NCBI RefSeq assembly: GCF_014773385.1
Contig: NZ_JACXAI010000004.1
Span: 124,001 to 188,000, forward strand
Length of the DNA stretch: 64,000 nucleotides
Source of the DNA: Metabacillus arenae
GTDB lineage: Bacteria > Bacillota > Bacilli > Bacillales > Bacillaceae
Direction of reading: 5' to 3'
Each line of letters opens with the position of its first letter. Position 1 is the stretch's first letter. The position numbers and the translations under genes are program-made. Below the pieces are notes generated by a model, which did not search any database, was not told where the DNA came from, and saw only the letters and a list, made by a program, of their open reading frames with translations. Below, one piece after another: positions 53,906-63,934 of the stretch.

Positions 53906-54961
53906 TTGGTAAATCGGATTTTTTTTCTAATAACAGTTATTGGTATTCCGTTATCTGTAGCAGGAAATTTATTGCATTGGCCTTCTGTTATTATGTTCGG
54001 TGTCTTTTGTTTAACGATTATCGCACTTGCAGGATATATGGGAAGAGCAACAGAGAGCTTGGCAATAGTGGCTGGACCGAGAATAGGGGGCCTGCTTAAC
54101 GCAACCTTTGGGAACGCAGTCGAATTAATTATCTCTATTTTCGCCTTAAAGGAGGGGCTGGTAGAGGTTGTACTGGCATCATTAACTGGATCTGTACTAG
54201 GAAATCTTTTACTTGTAGCAGGGCTGTCTTTTTTTGTTGGGGGATTAAAATTTAAACGGCAGGAATTTAATGTTTTTGATGCGCGTCATAACTCAGGACT
54301 TTTAATGTTTTCTATCATTGTGGCGTTTGTAATCCCGGAAGTATTTTCTCAACAGATGAATGATGGAGAGAAATTAACCTTAAGTATCGGAATTTCACTG
54401 ATTCTCATTCTGCTTTATTTAGCAGCTTTGTTTTTTAAGTTGGTCACCCACAGAGGGGTTTATCAACATAAAGAGGAATCGAATGATGTTCATGAAGAAC
54501 CTGAATGGTCGGCGAAAAAAGCTCTAATTATTTTACTGCTAGCAACTGCGGCAGTTGCCTATGTTTCAGAGAGTTTAGTGCATACATTTGAAGCTGTTGG
54601 CGAACAATTCGGCTGGAGTGAGCTGTTTATCGGGGTAATCATCGTTGCGATCGTTGGGAATGCTGCTGAGCATGCATCTGCGATTATTATGGCCTATAAA
54701 AATAAAATGGATATTGCAGTGGAAATTGCAGTCGGCTCGACCTTGCAAATAGCGATGTTTGTAGCACCTGTTCTTGTCTTGATCTCTTTAATGTTTGAAG
54801 TGAACATGCCGCTTGTTTTTACATTGCCTGAACTAATAGCGATGGTTTCAGCTGTTTTGGTGACTATCGCAATTTCAAATGATGGTGAGACGAACTGGTT
54901 TGAGGGAGCAACCTTGCTTGCCGCCTATGTCATAATGGGGATAGGATTCTACTTATTATAA
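53906..54961 (+). CDS. yfkE: Calcium/proton antiporter, ChaA/YfkE-like (CaCA family)
   Basis: 351 residues, the length of Bacillus subtilis YfkE. Two inverted-repeat cation sites with glutamates: GGLLNATFGNAVELIISIFAL (about 70-90) and VGNAAEHASAIIMAYKNKMD (about 243-262). Exports Ca2+ in exchange for protons. TTG 53906 is chosen, 7 bases after AAAGGTG; a TTG at 53888 precedes that site. Confidence 0.93.
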   Translation: MVNRIFFLITVIGIPLSVAGNLLHWPSVIMFGVFCLTIIALAGYMGRATESLAIVAGPRIGGLLNATFGNAVELIISIFALKEGLVEVVLASLTGSVLGNLLLVAGLSFFVGGLKFKRQEFNVFDARHNSGLLMFSIIVAFVIPEVFSQQMNDGEKLTLSIGISLILILLYLAALFFKLVTHRGVYQHKEESNDVHEEPEWSAKKALIILLLATAAVAYVSESLVHTFEAVGEQFGWSELFIGVIIVAIVGNAAEHASAIIMAYKNKMDIAVEIAVGSTLQIAMFVAPVLVLISLMFEVNMPLVFTLPELIAMVSAVLVTIAISNDGETNWFEGATLLAAYVIMGIGFYLL

Positions 54962-55299
54962 TGCTGAGCCGTTTTTATCTTTTAGAAGGCAACAAAAAAA
55001 TCAGTAAACACCAAAAAAGGACTCTGTGCACCTGCACAGAGTCATATTAATGTGTAGGACGAAACAAGTAGCATTTTAGGAGCGAATGATTGCAATAGAG
55101 CCTTAAAATTAAGGAACTATTTCATTACATCTATTATTGTACATTATTTCCTTAAATTTGTAAATATTCTGATTTTTTTCAAATAGAGCCTTTACGGAAG
55201 TATGAATAGGCAACAGAATAAATGGGCTAACAAAATAGTATGGATAATTGAAGAAAAGCTAGAAAAAACTAAGGATAAAGAATATGGAAGGAGTCTTAA
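54962..55299. other. Intergenic region between yfkE-like and yfkD-like genes
   Basis: 338 bp. Apart from the hairpin at 55020-55043, AT-rich with no gene or clear promoter. GGAG precedes yfkD at 55290. Confidence 0.4.
55020..55043 (+). terminator. Terminator of the yfkE-like gene
   Basis: GACTCTGTGCA (55020-55030) pairs exactly with 55033-55043; the A run before and ATATTAATG after leave direction open. Confidence 0.65.
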
Positions 55300-56094
55300 A
55301 TGATGAAAAAAGTTTTTTTCATTTTTATGATCATGCTTTTATCCTTTAGTTTTTCCAGCTCAATTTATGCAGCGGAAAAAAACGCATTAAAAATACCAAG
55401 TTCTGTTCTAGATATTTCAAAAGATAATACGTATCCCAATCCTGTTCAAGACTTACCTTACTTACAACCGAGTGATTTTACTAAACAATTATTAGATACT
55501 TCGGAAGTGAAAATTGATAATCCTGACCTGATCAGATTAATGAACGAATCTTCTGTTTCTGGAACACCGCTTGCCATTGGATATCGGGCAACAATTTTTT
55601 TAGGACAGTGGGCCTTAAACTACGAATCCACGGAAACAGCAACCAATTGGGAATACCAAAAAGTCAATACAAACTATACCGACAATCGCGGCGGCAAATC
55701 ACCTATGCAAATGCGCTATAATCAAGAGGGACAGAAGAAAATAACAGGCGGTTTAACTGCTAATGTCCCAAATGCAGAAGATGTGAAAAAAATGATGCTT
55801 CTTAAAGCAATGAAAAAGACGTCGCTGCCACTTTCATTTGAGACGATAATTGGGGGAGGAACGAAAAAAGAACAAGTGTATAATATTCCTCCAAAACGAA
55901 TGGGCTATTTATATGCCTACTCACCAGCCGTGAATGAAAAAGGTAAAGTGACCTATGGTGAAGTCTATATTGTCTTGAGAGGCAACAAACAGAAAGTAGT
56001 CGTAAAAAACGTAACCTCTCAAGGAATCGGAGCGTGGATTCCTGTTCAGGATCATGTGTCATTTGGATTTGTAGTCTCAGAAATACCTAGATAG
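55300..56094 (+). CDS. yfkD: Exported protein, YfkD-like
   Basis: 264 residues. Cleavable signal peptide (KKVFFIFMIMLLSFSFSSSIYAAE), no lipobox. Mature part matches YfkD: TETATNWEYQKVNTNYTDNRGG and MGYLYAYSPAVNEKGKVTYGEVY. Secreted or wall-associated, function unknown. A second ATG follows the first. Gene order yfkE-yfkD-yfkC as in Bacillus subtilis. Confidence 0.88.
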   Translation: MMKKVFFIFMIMLLSFSFSSSIYAAEKNALKIPSSVLDISKDNTYPNPVQDLPYLQPSDFTKQLLDTSEVKIDNPDLIRLMNESSVSGTPLAIGYRATIFLGQWALNYESTETATNWEYQKVNTNYTDNRGGKSPMQMRYNQEGQKKITGGLTANVPNAEDVKKMMLLKAMKKTSLPLSFETIIGGGTKKEQVYNIPPKRMGYLYAYSPAVNEKGKVTYGEVYIVLRGNKQKVVVKNVTSQGIGAWIPVQDHVSFGFVVSEIPR

Positions 56095-56116
56095 CAGAAC
56101 ATTTTTAATCCAAATG

Positions 56117-56150
56117 AAAAAAGCGGGCAGCTACTGTTGCTCGCTTTCTT
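56117..56150. terminator. Bidirectional terminator between yfkD and yfkC
   Basis: AAAGCG (56120-56125) pairs with CGCTTT (56142-56147), with further GC pairs inside; A and T runs on both sides. The minus-strand yfkC stop (56131-56133) is inside it. Confidence 0.7.
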
Positions 56151-56985
56151 TTTCTTGATTGACGAGATGGATACGGTCTTCTGTTAGTTGGATGTTATTC
56201 TTATATAGTATCTCTGCAATGATTTTTCTAGCTTTTCGACCTGCAACCCAATAATCATCATCATTTACTAAGCCTGTAATCGTATACTCTATCCCTCGAT
56301 TCAATGCATTTAAAGAAGTGATTCCGTATACCTGAAAGGGTTCGATCGGTTTTTGATAAAAATCCATTTTTAAATAAACGGCTAGCTCAGCATTTAGTTT
56401 TAAACAAGCTTTCTCAAGTGTTTCAAAAATAGTATCAGGGTTCTCACGGTAGCTTACCACAATTTTTTCGATGACTCTCATTTGCTCAATATTATAATTG
56501 TGAATTTGCTTAACTTCCCCATTGCTAATGGTAAGAAGCTTTCCGCTCCATTCACGGATTTTTAAGGACCGTAATCCAAGTTCTTCAACCGTTCCGTGAA
56601 ACAAATTGTTAATTGTAACAAAATCCCCTTGATGAACCTGGCGTTCATAGATGAGAAACATGCCTGCCAAAATGTCTCTGATTAAGCTTTGGGCGCCAAA
56701 GCCAATCACGATCCCGGCAATTCCTGCTCCTGCAAGAATTCTGCCGAAATCTTCTACAAATATGGATATAACATAAAGGATAAACCCGATTGAAGCTACA
56801 TATTTGGTTAAGGAACGAATGATGCTTGCGATCGTTTTTTCTTTTCGTTCCTCTATAAAGTCTGTTCGCTCAAAAAAATGATCAATTAGTTTATTGATGA
56901 GGATAACACTAATCCAAAGAAATAGAGCTACAACAGCTATTTTAACGGCTTCTATACCTAGAACTTCTCTTATTTGCTCCATCAC
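56131..56985 (-). CDS. yfkC: Mechanosensitive channel, MscS family, YfkC-like
   Basis: 284 residues. Membrane segments at about 13-32, 58-82 and 85-110; the pore helix is AGAGIAGIVIGFGAQSLIRDILAGM with the glycine/alanine pattern of MscS, followed by the beta domain GDFVTINNLFHGTVEELGLRSLKIREWSG. Releases solutes on hypo-osmotic shock. Start GTG 56985 has GAGGG 9 bases before; ATG 56982 also possible. Just 4 bp after yfkAB, so co-transcribed. Confidence 0.9.
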   Translation of the reverse strand: MMEQIREVLGIEAVKIAVVALFLWISVILINKLIDHFFERTDFIEERKEKTIASIIRSLTKYVASIGFILYVISIFVEDFGRILAGAGIAGIVIGFGAQSLIRDILAGMFLIYERQVHQGDFVTINNLFHGTVEELGLRSLKIREWSGKLLTISNGEVKQIHNYNIEQMRVIEKIVVSYRENPDTIFETLEKACLKLNAELAVYLKMDFYQKPIEPFQVYGITSLNALNRGIEYTITGLVNDDDYWVAGRKARKIIAEILYKNNIQLTEDRIHLVNQEKESEQQ

Positions 56986-56989
56986 TTAT

Positions 56990-58108
56990 CTAGACCCTCG
57001 CTTGTTGTGTCCTAAAGTTTACATCTTTATAGTAACTATTTTTCACGAGAATGTTTGGTCCTAGACAAGAAGCTTTTGGACAATGGCAATTTAACTCGCC
57101 GGCAAGTTCAGAATTCATCCATTTGTTGTAAGCTGATTGCAAGGTATGTGTCTGAATATTTCCAAGTGCAGGGGTGTCTCCGAAGTCTGTCACGATAATG
57201 TCTCCATTAAAAATATTAACATTTAACCTGGAGCGCCCGTCTGGATCATTTCGGACTGTGACATTTTTAGCCCTTCTTAGTCTAGCGATCAAATCGATAT
57301 CTTCCTCATTTTTGCTGCATGCATAAAACGGGAGAGTACCGAAGAGCATCCATACATTTTCATCTCGAATATCTAGCAGATGGTGTACGGCCCCGCGAAT
57401 TTCATCTAAAGTTAATGTTTCTAAGGTACTTGCAAAATCGCTTGGGTACATTGGGTGAATTTCATGACGCTGACAATTCATTTCGTGGACAATTTGTCGA
57501 TGAATTCTTTCCATATAAGGGAGGGTGCTTTTATTCAGCATTGTTTCTGCTGACACCATAACCCCTGCATTTACAAGAGCGCGGCTGTTTTCGATCATGC
57601 GCTCAAAATATTTTGCACGCTGCTTGTAGGTTGGTTTGCGCTCCATCATCGCAAAGCCGACTTTGGCAAAATCATCTATCGTTCCCCAATTATGAGAAAT
57701 ATGTAAGACATCAAGAAAAGGGATAATTTTTTCGTATCGGTCTAAATCAAGAGTCAAATTAGAATTGATTTGAGTACGTACTCCACGGTCATGGGCATAC
57801 TTTAACAGAGGCACAACATACTCATTCACTGATTTGAGCGAAAGCATCGGTTCTCCTCCTGTAATACTAATCGAACGGAGTGTCCCCACTTCATCAAGCC
57901 TCTTAAGTAATAGCGAAAGCGGCAAAGCTTTAGGGTCTTTTGGCTGAAGGGTATAGCCTACTGCGCAATGCTCGCAGCGCATATTGCAAAGTGTTGTCGT
58001 CGTAAATTCGACATTGGTTAAAGTCAGTTCTCCATATTGCTCTATATCCATATAAGCTTCCCATGGATCATAAGAAGGCGTAATTGGTGTTTTTTCTGCT
58101 TTTAACAT
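56990..58108 (-). CDS. yfkA: Radical SAM/CxCxxxxC protein, YfkAB-like
   Basis: 372 residues. Radical SAM cluster in TTTTLCNMRCEHCAVGYTL (CxxxCxxC) and a C-terminal CHCPKASC motif that fits CxCxxxxC, the mark of the YfkAB group. Gene order next to yfkC is as in Bacillus subtilis. Function unknown. I start at ATG 58108, 8 bases after AAAGGAG; upstream the frame is open to 58213 but without such a site. Confidence 0.9.
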   Translation of the reverse strand: MLKAEKTPITPSYDPWEAYMDIEQYGELTLTNVEFTTTTLCNMRCEHCAVGYTLQPKDPKALPLSLLLKRLDEVGTLRSISITGGEPMLSLKSVNEYVVPLLKYAHDRGVRTQINSNLTLDLDRYEKIIPFLDVLHISHNWGTIDDFAKVGFAMMERKPTYKQRAKYFERMIENSRALVNAGVMVSAETMLNKSTLPYMERIHRQIVHEMNCQRHEIHPMYPSDFASTLETLTLDEIRGAVHHLLDIRDENVWMLFGTLPFYACSKNEEDIDLIARLRRAKNVTVRNDPDGRSRLNVNIFNGDIIVTDFGDTPALGNIQTHTLQSAYNKWMNSELAGELNCHCPKASCLGPNILVKNSYYKDVNFRTQQARV

Positions 58109-58260
58109 AAAATGAACTCCTTTATATTCATCGGGTACTTTTTGCAGCCCATGATATTTTAGTATTACAGAAGATCCTTGTAAAGGTAAAGGAATAAAGT
58201 CGGAATTTGTCAAATAATAAACAATACGCTACGATGAGAGCGGTGAAAGGAGAGAGCGTT

Positions 58261-58449
58261 ATGGGAAATGCTACCCGAGATAAAGACTCACAACTAAATT
58301 ATTTAAAAAATCGCTTAAATATGTTTCTTGAAGTAATCGACTCAATGGACCCGGAATCTACGGATGTAGAAGATATCGATCGTTTAATTGACATGCTCGA
58401 CGACCTCGAAGGGAAATACGAAACATTTAAAAAGGACTGGGAGAAGTAA
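58261..58449 (+). CDS. yfjT: YfjT-like small protein (SE1561 family)
   Basis: 62 residues from ATG 58261, behind AAAGGAGAG. Product MGNATRDKDSQLNYLKNRLN then DMLDDLEGKYETFKKDWEK, acidic and helical, the pattern of the SE1561/YfjT family. Role unknown. Divergent from yfkAB, and preceded by it in Bacillus subtilis also. Confidence 0.85.
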   Translation: MGNATRDKDSQLNYLKNRLNMFLEVIDSMDPESTDVEDIDRLIDMLDDLEGKYETFKKDWEK

Positions 58450-58458
58450 TTGTTCATT

Positions 58459-58497
58459 GGTGCCAGGCACCTTTTTTTAAAAAAGGTGCCTGGCACC
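58459..58497. repeat. Perfect GGTGCCAGGCACC inverted repeat
   Basis: GGTGCCAGGCACC (58459-58471) and its inverted copy (58485-58497) with a T/A-rich centre form a 19-bp stem. Each arm is itself a near-palindrome. It acts as terminator for yfjT in either direction and is of a kind dispersed in Bacillus genomes. Confidence 0.75.
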
Positions 58498-58586
58498 CTG
58501 CAAACACTTTCAAAAATAAACTTGAACGAGTATAATAAAAATTGTGAAAAATGACTCGAATTATTTGATTCAGGGGGAGAAACGGG

Positions 58587-60125
58587 ATGGAGAAGTTCTA
58601 TGAGAGTATGTACAAATTAGTAGTAGAAACATCGACTAATTTACCAAAGGATGTGCGTAGAGCCATCGCACACGCTAAATTGCAGGAAAGTGCAGGGACC
58701 CGTGCGGCAATGTCCTTAGCAACCATTACAAATAACATTAAAATGGCCGATGATAAGGTTTCACCTATTTGTCAGGACACAGGCTTACCAACCTTCAAAA
58801 TTAAAGTTCCTGTTGGGGCAAACCAGCTAGTTATGAAAGATGCGATTAAAAAGGCGATCGCCAAAGCAACTGAAGATGGAAAGCTGCGTCCAAACTCTGT
58901 GGATTCAATTGATGGAAGCAATACAGGTGATAATCTTGGTGAAGGAACACCGGTCATTAAATTTGAACAATGGGAAAAGGACTATATAGATGCCCGTTTA
59001 ATTTTAAAAGGCGGCGGGTGTGAAAATAAAAATATCCAATATAGCCTCCCATGTGAATTAGACGGACTTGGCCGCGCTGGCCGTGATCTTGATGGAATTC
59101 GCAAATGTATCATGCATTCTGTTTACCAAGCGCAAGGACAAGGCTGCAGTGCGGGCTTCATTGGGGTTGGTATAGGCGGCGACCGTACGTCAGGATATGA
59201 GCTTGCAAAGGAACAGCTTTTTAGATCAGTTGATGATGTGAATCCGAATGAAGAACTGCATAAGCTTGAAGAATATGTTCTTGAAAATGCTAACAAATTA
59301 GGGATCGGTACAATGGGCTTCGGCGGAGAAACCACTTTATTAGGCTGTAAAGTAGGTGCAATTAACCGGATTCCAGCAAGCTTCTTTGTATCAGTTGCTT
59401 ATAACTGCTGGGCATACCGTCGTCTCGGTGTAAAACTAGATCCGCAAACTGGGGATATTTTAGATTGGCATTATCAAGAAGGTGAAGAGGTTCAATTCGC
59501 TGACGAAGTAGCAGCGACTTCAGAATCTAATCAACCCGAAGCACAAACAGTTGAATTAACAGCCCCAATTACAGAAGAACAAATTCGAGAGCTCAAAGTA
59601 GGGGATGTTGTTAAAATCAGCGGACGCATGTATACAGGCCGTGATGCGATTCATAAATATTTATCTGACCACGATGCACCTGTCGATCTGAACGGACAAG
59701 TTATTTATCACTGCGGCCCGGTCATGCTGAAAGATGAAGAAGGAAATTGGCACGTAAAAGCAGCAGGCCCAACAACTAGTATCCGTGAAGAGCCTTACCA
59801 AGGCGATATTATGAAAAAATTCGGGATCCGCGCAGTTATCGGTAAAGGCGGAATGGGTCCAAAAACGTTAAAAGCCCTAGAAGAACATGGCGGTGTCTAT
59901 TTGAATGCAATTGGCGGAGCTGCTCAATATTATGCTGAGTGTGTAAAAGCAGTCGATGGGGTTGACTTAATGGAATTCGGTATTCCAGAAGCAATGTGGC
60001 ATCTTGAAGTAAAAGACTTCACCGCAGTCGTCACAATGGACTCACACGGCAACAGCTTACACCAGGACGTCGACCAATCCTCACTAGAAAAATTACAGCA
60101 ATTTAAAGAACCAGTATTTAAATAA
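58587..60125 (+). CDS. fumA: Fumarate hydratase, class I (iron-sulfur)
   Basis: 512 residues, class I fumarase with both alpha and beta domains fused. The [4Fe-4S] cysteines lie in PICQDTGLPTF (about 61-71), KGGGCENKNIQ and TLLGCKVGAIN; the beta domain has the AGPTTSIREEPY and VIGKGGMGPKTL segments. Converts fumarate to malate in the citric acid cycle. Bacillus subtilis has only the class II CitG, so a class I enzyme here is worth noting. ATG 58587 behind AGGGGGAG. Confidence 0.93.
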   Translation: MEKFYESMYKLVVETSTNLPKDVRRAIAHAKLQESAGTRAAMSLATITNNIKMADDKVSPICQDTGLPTFKIKVPVGANQLVMKDAIKKAIAKATEDGKLRPNSVDSIDGSNTGDNLGEGTPVIKFEQWEKDYIDARLILKGGGCENKNIQYSLPCELDGLGRAGRDLDGIRKCIMHSVYQAQGQGCSAGFIGVGIGGDRTSGYELAKEQLFRSVDDVNPNEELHKLEEYVLENANKLGIGTMGFGGETTLLGCKVGAINRIPASFFVSVAYNCWAYRRLGVKLDPQTGDILDWHYQEGEEVQFADEVAATSESNQPEAQTVELTAPITEEQIRELKVGDVVKISGRMYTGRDAIHKYLSDHDAPVDLNGQVIYHCGPVMLKDEEGNWHVKAAGPTTSIREEPYQGDIMKKFGIRAVIGKGGMGPKTLKALEEHGGVYLNAIGGAAQYYAECVKAVDGVDLMEFGIPEAMWHLEVKDFTAVVTMDSHGNSLHQDVDQSSLEKLQQFKEPVFK

Positions 60126-60129
60126 GCAT

Positions 60130-60172
60130 TAAAAAGCAGTCTGAGAGTGCAATTCTTGGATTGCTTTTTTCA
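60130..60172 (+). terminator. Terminator of the fumarase gene
   Basis: AAAAGCAGTC near 60131 pairs with GATTGCTTTT near 60158, one G-T pair, then TTTTCAT. Confidence 0.7.
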
Positions 60173-60406
60173 TTTAAAAAATGGATAGGAGTGCTCATAC
60201 TTTTATCATTATTTGGTGCATTATTTCGTTGAGGAAGCAATTAATTTTTTAACGTGAAATGTTCAATAAAAGTCCAAACAAATCGCTTCCCAACTCTTTA
60301 GATTTCCTATTAATGCTTAAAAAATGGAAATCGTTTGTTTCGAGTATGTTAAACGTCTCCTGATGAAAACTATCATAAACATAGTTTGAAGAAAAGGAGT
60401 CAGAAC

Positions 60407-61201
60407 ATGAAAAAGAATTGGCTATTTTTTATTGCATTTATGATAAGTATGACATTCATTTCCCCATCTGCCGAAGCTGCTCACTCTAACCGGCCGATTC
60501 ACTGGGGCTTTAAGAGAAGCACAAACCATAAACCCGCGGAAGCAGGCGGGCAGCTTGATAAATTACTGGAAAAGTACGATGCTTTCTATCTAGGCGAAAC
60601 ATCTAAAAAAGTGATCTATTTAACCTTTGATAACGGATATGAAAAAGGATATACTCCACAAGTGCTTGACGTTTTAAAAAAACAGAAGGTACCGGCCACC
60701 TTCTTTGTGACTGGCCACTATTTAAATAGTCAGCCGCAATTAGTGCAGCGAATGGTGAAAGAGGGACACATCGTCGGAAACCATTCTTGGCATCATCCAG
60801 ACATGACGAAAATAAATGAGGAAAGATTTAAAAGGGAGCTCGATTCTGTTCGTGATAAAGTAAACGAGCTCACAGGTCAAGAAGGAATCAATTATTTAAG
60901 ACCGCCGCGGGGAATATTTAGTGAACGGGTGCTGGCTCTATCACGTGAATTGGGATATCAGCCTGTGTTTTGGTCTTTGGCATTTGTTGACTGGAAAACA
61001 GACAGTCAGCGTGGCTGGAAGTATGCATACGACAACATTATGCAGCAAATACATCCAGGCTGTATTTTACTCCTTCATACCGTTTCCAAAGATAATGCAG
61101 AAGCACTCGACAGAGCAATTACAGATTTGAAAAAAGAAGGATACACATTTAAAAGCCTTAACGACCTAATGTTTGAGCGTGAGATAGACGAACAATTTTA
61201 A
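60407..61201 (+). CDS. pdaA: Delta-lactam-biosynthetic de-N-acetylase PdaA
   Basis: 264 residues. Signal peptide (NWLFFIAFMISMTFISPSAEA), then polysaccharide deacetylase domain: VIYLTFDNGYEKGYTP (Asp in the NodB motif 1 as in PdaA), HSWHHPD (metal His) and RPPRGIFSERV. Deacetylates MurNAc to form muramic-delta-lactam in spore cortex; in Bacillus subtilis it is needed for germination. ATG 60407 behind AAAGGAG; an upstream reading adds seven residues. Confidence 0.92.
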   Translation: MKKNWLFFIAFMISMTFISPSAEAAHSNRPIHWGFKRSTNHKPAEAGGQLDKLLEKYDAFYLGETSKKVIYLTFDNGYEKGYTPQVLDVLKKQKVPATFFVTGHYLNSQPQLVQRMVKEGHIVGNHSWHHPDMTKINEERFKRELDSVRDKVNELTGQEGINYLRPPRGIFSERVLALSRELGYQPVFWSLAFVDWKTDSQRGWKYAYDNIMQQIHPGCILLLHTVSKDNAEALDRAITDLKKEGYTFKSLNDLMFEREIDEQF

Positions 61202-61232
61202 GTTACCAGGTACTCATGGTACCTGGTAACTT
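61201..61232. repeat. AGTTACCAGGTAC hairpin after pdaA
   Basis: Starts at the last base of the pdaA stop. AGTTACCAGGTAC (61201-61213) pairs with GTACCTGGTAACT (61219-61231). Same core as the hairpin at 7751-7789; serves as pdaA terminator. Confidence 0.75.
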
Positions 61233-61282
61233 TAGGCAGCCTCGTGATATAATACACTCACATTAGGTGAAGGGAACGGTTC

Positions 61283-62155
61283 ATGATGTGGGAAGAGAAA
61301 TTAGTTATCGATCCGCCTTATGATTTTGTACGTGTTCTGGAAAGATTGTCAATTGATCCTCTTAAAGCAGTTAATATAGCTGAAGGCACAGTTAAAGTGC
61401 CTTTATATGATAAAAAAAAGCAGCCATTTGCTGTAACTGTACATAGTATTGGTACAAAGCTTTATCCGCAATTTATTATTAAAGGGGAAAAAGAAAAGCA
61501 AAAAGAGATTGCGATTCATGAAGTGAAACGGATTTTTCAATGGGACATAAATTTGAATGATGTTCGCGCCCACTTTTCAAAATCAAATTTAGCCCAAATT
61601 TTTCTCGAACATGAAGGAACACCTCTCGTATTAGATTTTCACCTCTATCATTGTTTAATCAAGTGCATTATCCATCAGCAATTAAACCTGGCTTTTGCTC
61701 ATAAGTTAACTGAGAGGTTTGTTCATCAGTTTGGACAAAAAATGGATGGTGTATGGTTTGACCCAACACCTGAAGAGGTTGCTTCTCTTACCTATTCTGA
61801 CTTAAGAGAATTACAATTCAGCGGCCGAAAAGCGGAGTATCTAATTGATATTTCAAAATTAATTGCAGAAGGTTCTTTGGACTTGGAAGCCTTAAAACAT
61901 ATGACAGATGAGGAAATCTTTAAAAAACTGCTTCCGATTCGAGGAATTGGACCGTGGACAGTTCAAAATATCCTCTTATTTGGATTAGGGAGGCCAAACC
62001 TGTTTCCGAAAGCAGATATTGGCATTCAGAATGCAATGAAAAAACATTTCGGTCTTGAAAAGAAGCCCTCGCCAGATGAAATGGATGAGCTAAGCAAGGA
62101 ATGGTCCCCATATTTAAGCTATGCATCCCTTTATTTGTGGAGAAGCATTGAGTAA
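61283..62155 (+). CDS. yfjP: DNA-3-methyladenine glycosylase II, YfjP-like
   Basis: 290 residues, HhH-GPD superfamily. Helix-hairpin-helix [20 protein letters not shown] and catalytic Asp in PKADIGIQ. Removes alkylated purines from DNA. Bacillus subtilis YfjP is the counterpart. Ribosome site is weak (AAGGGAACGG); start ATG 61283 or 61286. Followed at 23 bp by yfjO. Confidence 0.88.
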   Translation: MMWEEKLVIDPPYDFVRVLERLSIDPLKAVNIAEGTVKVPLYDKKKQPFAVTVHSIGTKLYPQFIIKGEKEKQKEIAIHEVKRIFQWDINLNDVRAHFSKSNLAQIFLEHEGTPLVLDFHLYHCLIKCIIHQQLNLAFAHKLTERFVHQFGQKMDGVWFDPTPEEVASLTYSDLRELQFSGRKAEYLIDISKLIAEGSLDLEALKHMTDEEIFKKLLPIRGIGPWTVQNILLFGLGRPNLFPKADIGIQNAMKKHFGLEKKPSPDEMDELSKEWSPYLSYASLYLWRSIE

Positions 62156-62178
62156 TTGAAACGGAGTTGTACATAAAA

Positions 62179-63567
62179 ATGAATAAGAAAAGCAAGCCCC
62201 AAGTTACAATCAAACAAGGACAGACCTTCCCTCTAACAATTAAAAGGCTTGGGATCAACGGGGAAGGCGTTGGTTATTTTAAAAAGCAGGTCGTCTTTGT
62301 TGCAGGTGCGCTCCCAGAAGAAGAAGTAGTTGTAGAAGCTACTCGGATACATCCTAAGTTTGCTGAAGGAAAAATTAAGCGGATTCGAAAAAAATCACCG
62401 CACCGGGTCAAAGCCCCATGTCCGATTTACGAACAATGCGGGGGCTGTCAATTGCAGCACCTTGCCTATCCTCAGCAATTAAAAGAAAAACGGGATGTAG
62501 TCATTCAAGCTTTGGAGCGGCACACGAAACTTAAGCTGGATCAATTGGATATAAGACCTGCAATCGGAATGGAAGACCCATGGAACTACCGGAATAAAAG
62601 TTCTTTTCAAATAGGAACTGATAAAGGAAAGGTAATAGCGGGTTTATATGGCATGGATTCACATCGTCTCATTCCAATTGATCAATGTATGGTCCAGCAC
62701 CCGGCGACCAATAAAGTCACTCAGACAGTAAAGCAAATTCTTTCTGACTTAAATATTCCTGTATACGAAGAACGAAAAAGAAAAGGAATCATTCGAACGG
62801 TAGTGACAAGAGTAGGGTTTGAAACAGGCGAGGTTCAGGTCGTACTCATTACAGCTAAAGAAGAGCTGCCACGAAAAGAGTTAATCATCGAAGAGATAAA
62901 AAAGCGGCTACCTGAAGTGAAATCCATCATCCAAAATGTAAATGGGGCCAAAACATCCCTGATCTTTGGTGATAAAACGATTCACCTTGAAGGAGAAAGA
63001 GTTGTCCAAGAGACGCTTGGGGATTTATCATTTGAGCTTTCCGCCCGTGCATTTTTTCAACTAAACCCAACACAAACAGTCAAACTTTATGATGAAGTGA
63101 AAAAAGCAGCAAAATTAACGGGGAATGAAAAGGTAGTCGATGCATATTGCGGAGTAGGAACAATCGGATTATGGCTTGCAGACGGTGCCAAGGAAATACG
63201 AGGAATGGATACGATTGAAGAAGGAATTAAGGATGCCCAAAAGAACGCTTCCCGTCATGATATCGTAAATGCCAAATACGTCACAGGAACAGCAGAACAC
63301 TGGCTCCCAAAATGGGTAAAGGAAGGCTGGAGCCCAGATGTTATTGTAGTTGATCCACCGAGGACAGGCTGTGATCAACGATTTTTAGACACCGTATTAA
63401 AAGTGAAACCAAAACGGTTTATATATGTTTCATGCAATCCATCCACACTGGCAAAGGATATTCAATATGTTTCAAAGCACTACAAAGTCAGCTATATCCA
63501 GCCGTTTGATATGTTTCCTCATACGGCGCATGTTGAGTGTATCTCGCAACTCATTTTAAAAGTGTAA
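62179..63567 (+). CDS. yfjO: RNA 5-methyluridine methyltransferase, RlmD/TrmA-type, YfjO-like
   Basis: 462 residues. TRAM domain (about 12-72), [4Fe-4S] cysteines in [14 protein letters not shown] (about 78-91), SAM site [14 protein letters not shown], and catalytic Cys in [13 protein letters not shown]. Methylates uridine-C5 in 23S rRNA or tRNA; Bacillus subtilis YfjO is the likely counterpart, a paralogue of RlmCD. ATG 62179 is used; a TTG at 62167 touches the GGAG. Confidence 0.9.
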   Translation: MNKKSKPQVTIKQGQTFPLTIKRLGINGEGVGYFKKQVVFVAGALPEEEVVVEATRIHPKFAEGKIKRIRKKSPHRVKAPCPIYEQCGGCQLQHLAYPQQLKEKRDVVIQALERHTKLKLDQLDIRPAIGMEDPWNYRNKSSFQIGTDKGKVIAGLYGMDSHRLIPIDQCMVQHPATNKVTQTVKQILSDLNIPVYEERKRKGIIRTVVTRVGFETGEVQVVLITAKEELPRKELIIEEIKKRLPEVKSIIQNVNGAKTSLIFGDKTIHLEGERVVQETLGDLSFELSARAFFQLNPTQTVKLYDEVKKAAKLTGNEKVVDAYCGVGTIGLWLADGAKEIRGMDTIEEGIKDAQKNASRHDIVNAKYVTGTAEHWLPKWVKEGWSPDVIVVDPPRTGCDQRFLDTVLKVKPKRFIYVSCNPSTLAKDIQYVSKHYKVSYIQPFDMFPHTAHVECISQLILKV

Positions 63568-63934
63568 CTAAAAAATAGAAAGTTTCCAGTTAAAACAGAA
63601 TTTTTCCACAATTAATCCACAGTTAAAATAGAAAATGTGTATAAAAGTGTGAGAAAAAAGCCGTTCAAGCCTGACATATCAACAATTGTGAAAAAGCGTG
63701 AATGAAAAAGTCTTTTCCAACTCTATAAAAAGCGTGATTAAACGTGGGCGTTATCACTGGGATAATGCCTTTATTTTTATTGTTTTGCTCCATTAAAATT
63801 CTTCAACAAATCTCAAAAGATTAATTAACTCAAATGAAATAGTCAAAATAATTGAAAAAGGTGAGCCCAAACCCCTTTAAGTTTCGTAGATAAATAGTGA
63901 ACATTTATAAACGAATAAATTGGATGTGTTTCAT
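63568..63934. other. Intergenic region after yfjO
   Basis: 367 bp. TTTTCCACA and TTAATCCACA at about 63600-63620 resemble DnaA boxes with one mismatch, but occur as isolated copies. The terminator is listed separately. No gene seen. Confidence 0.4.
63746..63778 (+). terminator. Terminator after yfjO
   Basis: GGCGTTATC (63747-63755) pairs with GATAATGCC (63761-63769), one G-T pair, then a T-rich tail. Nearly 180 bp after the gene. Confidence 0.6.

Noticed and set aside
63600-63620. DnaA-box-like TTTTCCACA and TTAATCCACA
   Set aside because: Two isolated imperfect copies; no replication-associated genes or box cluster nearby.
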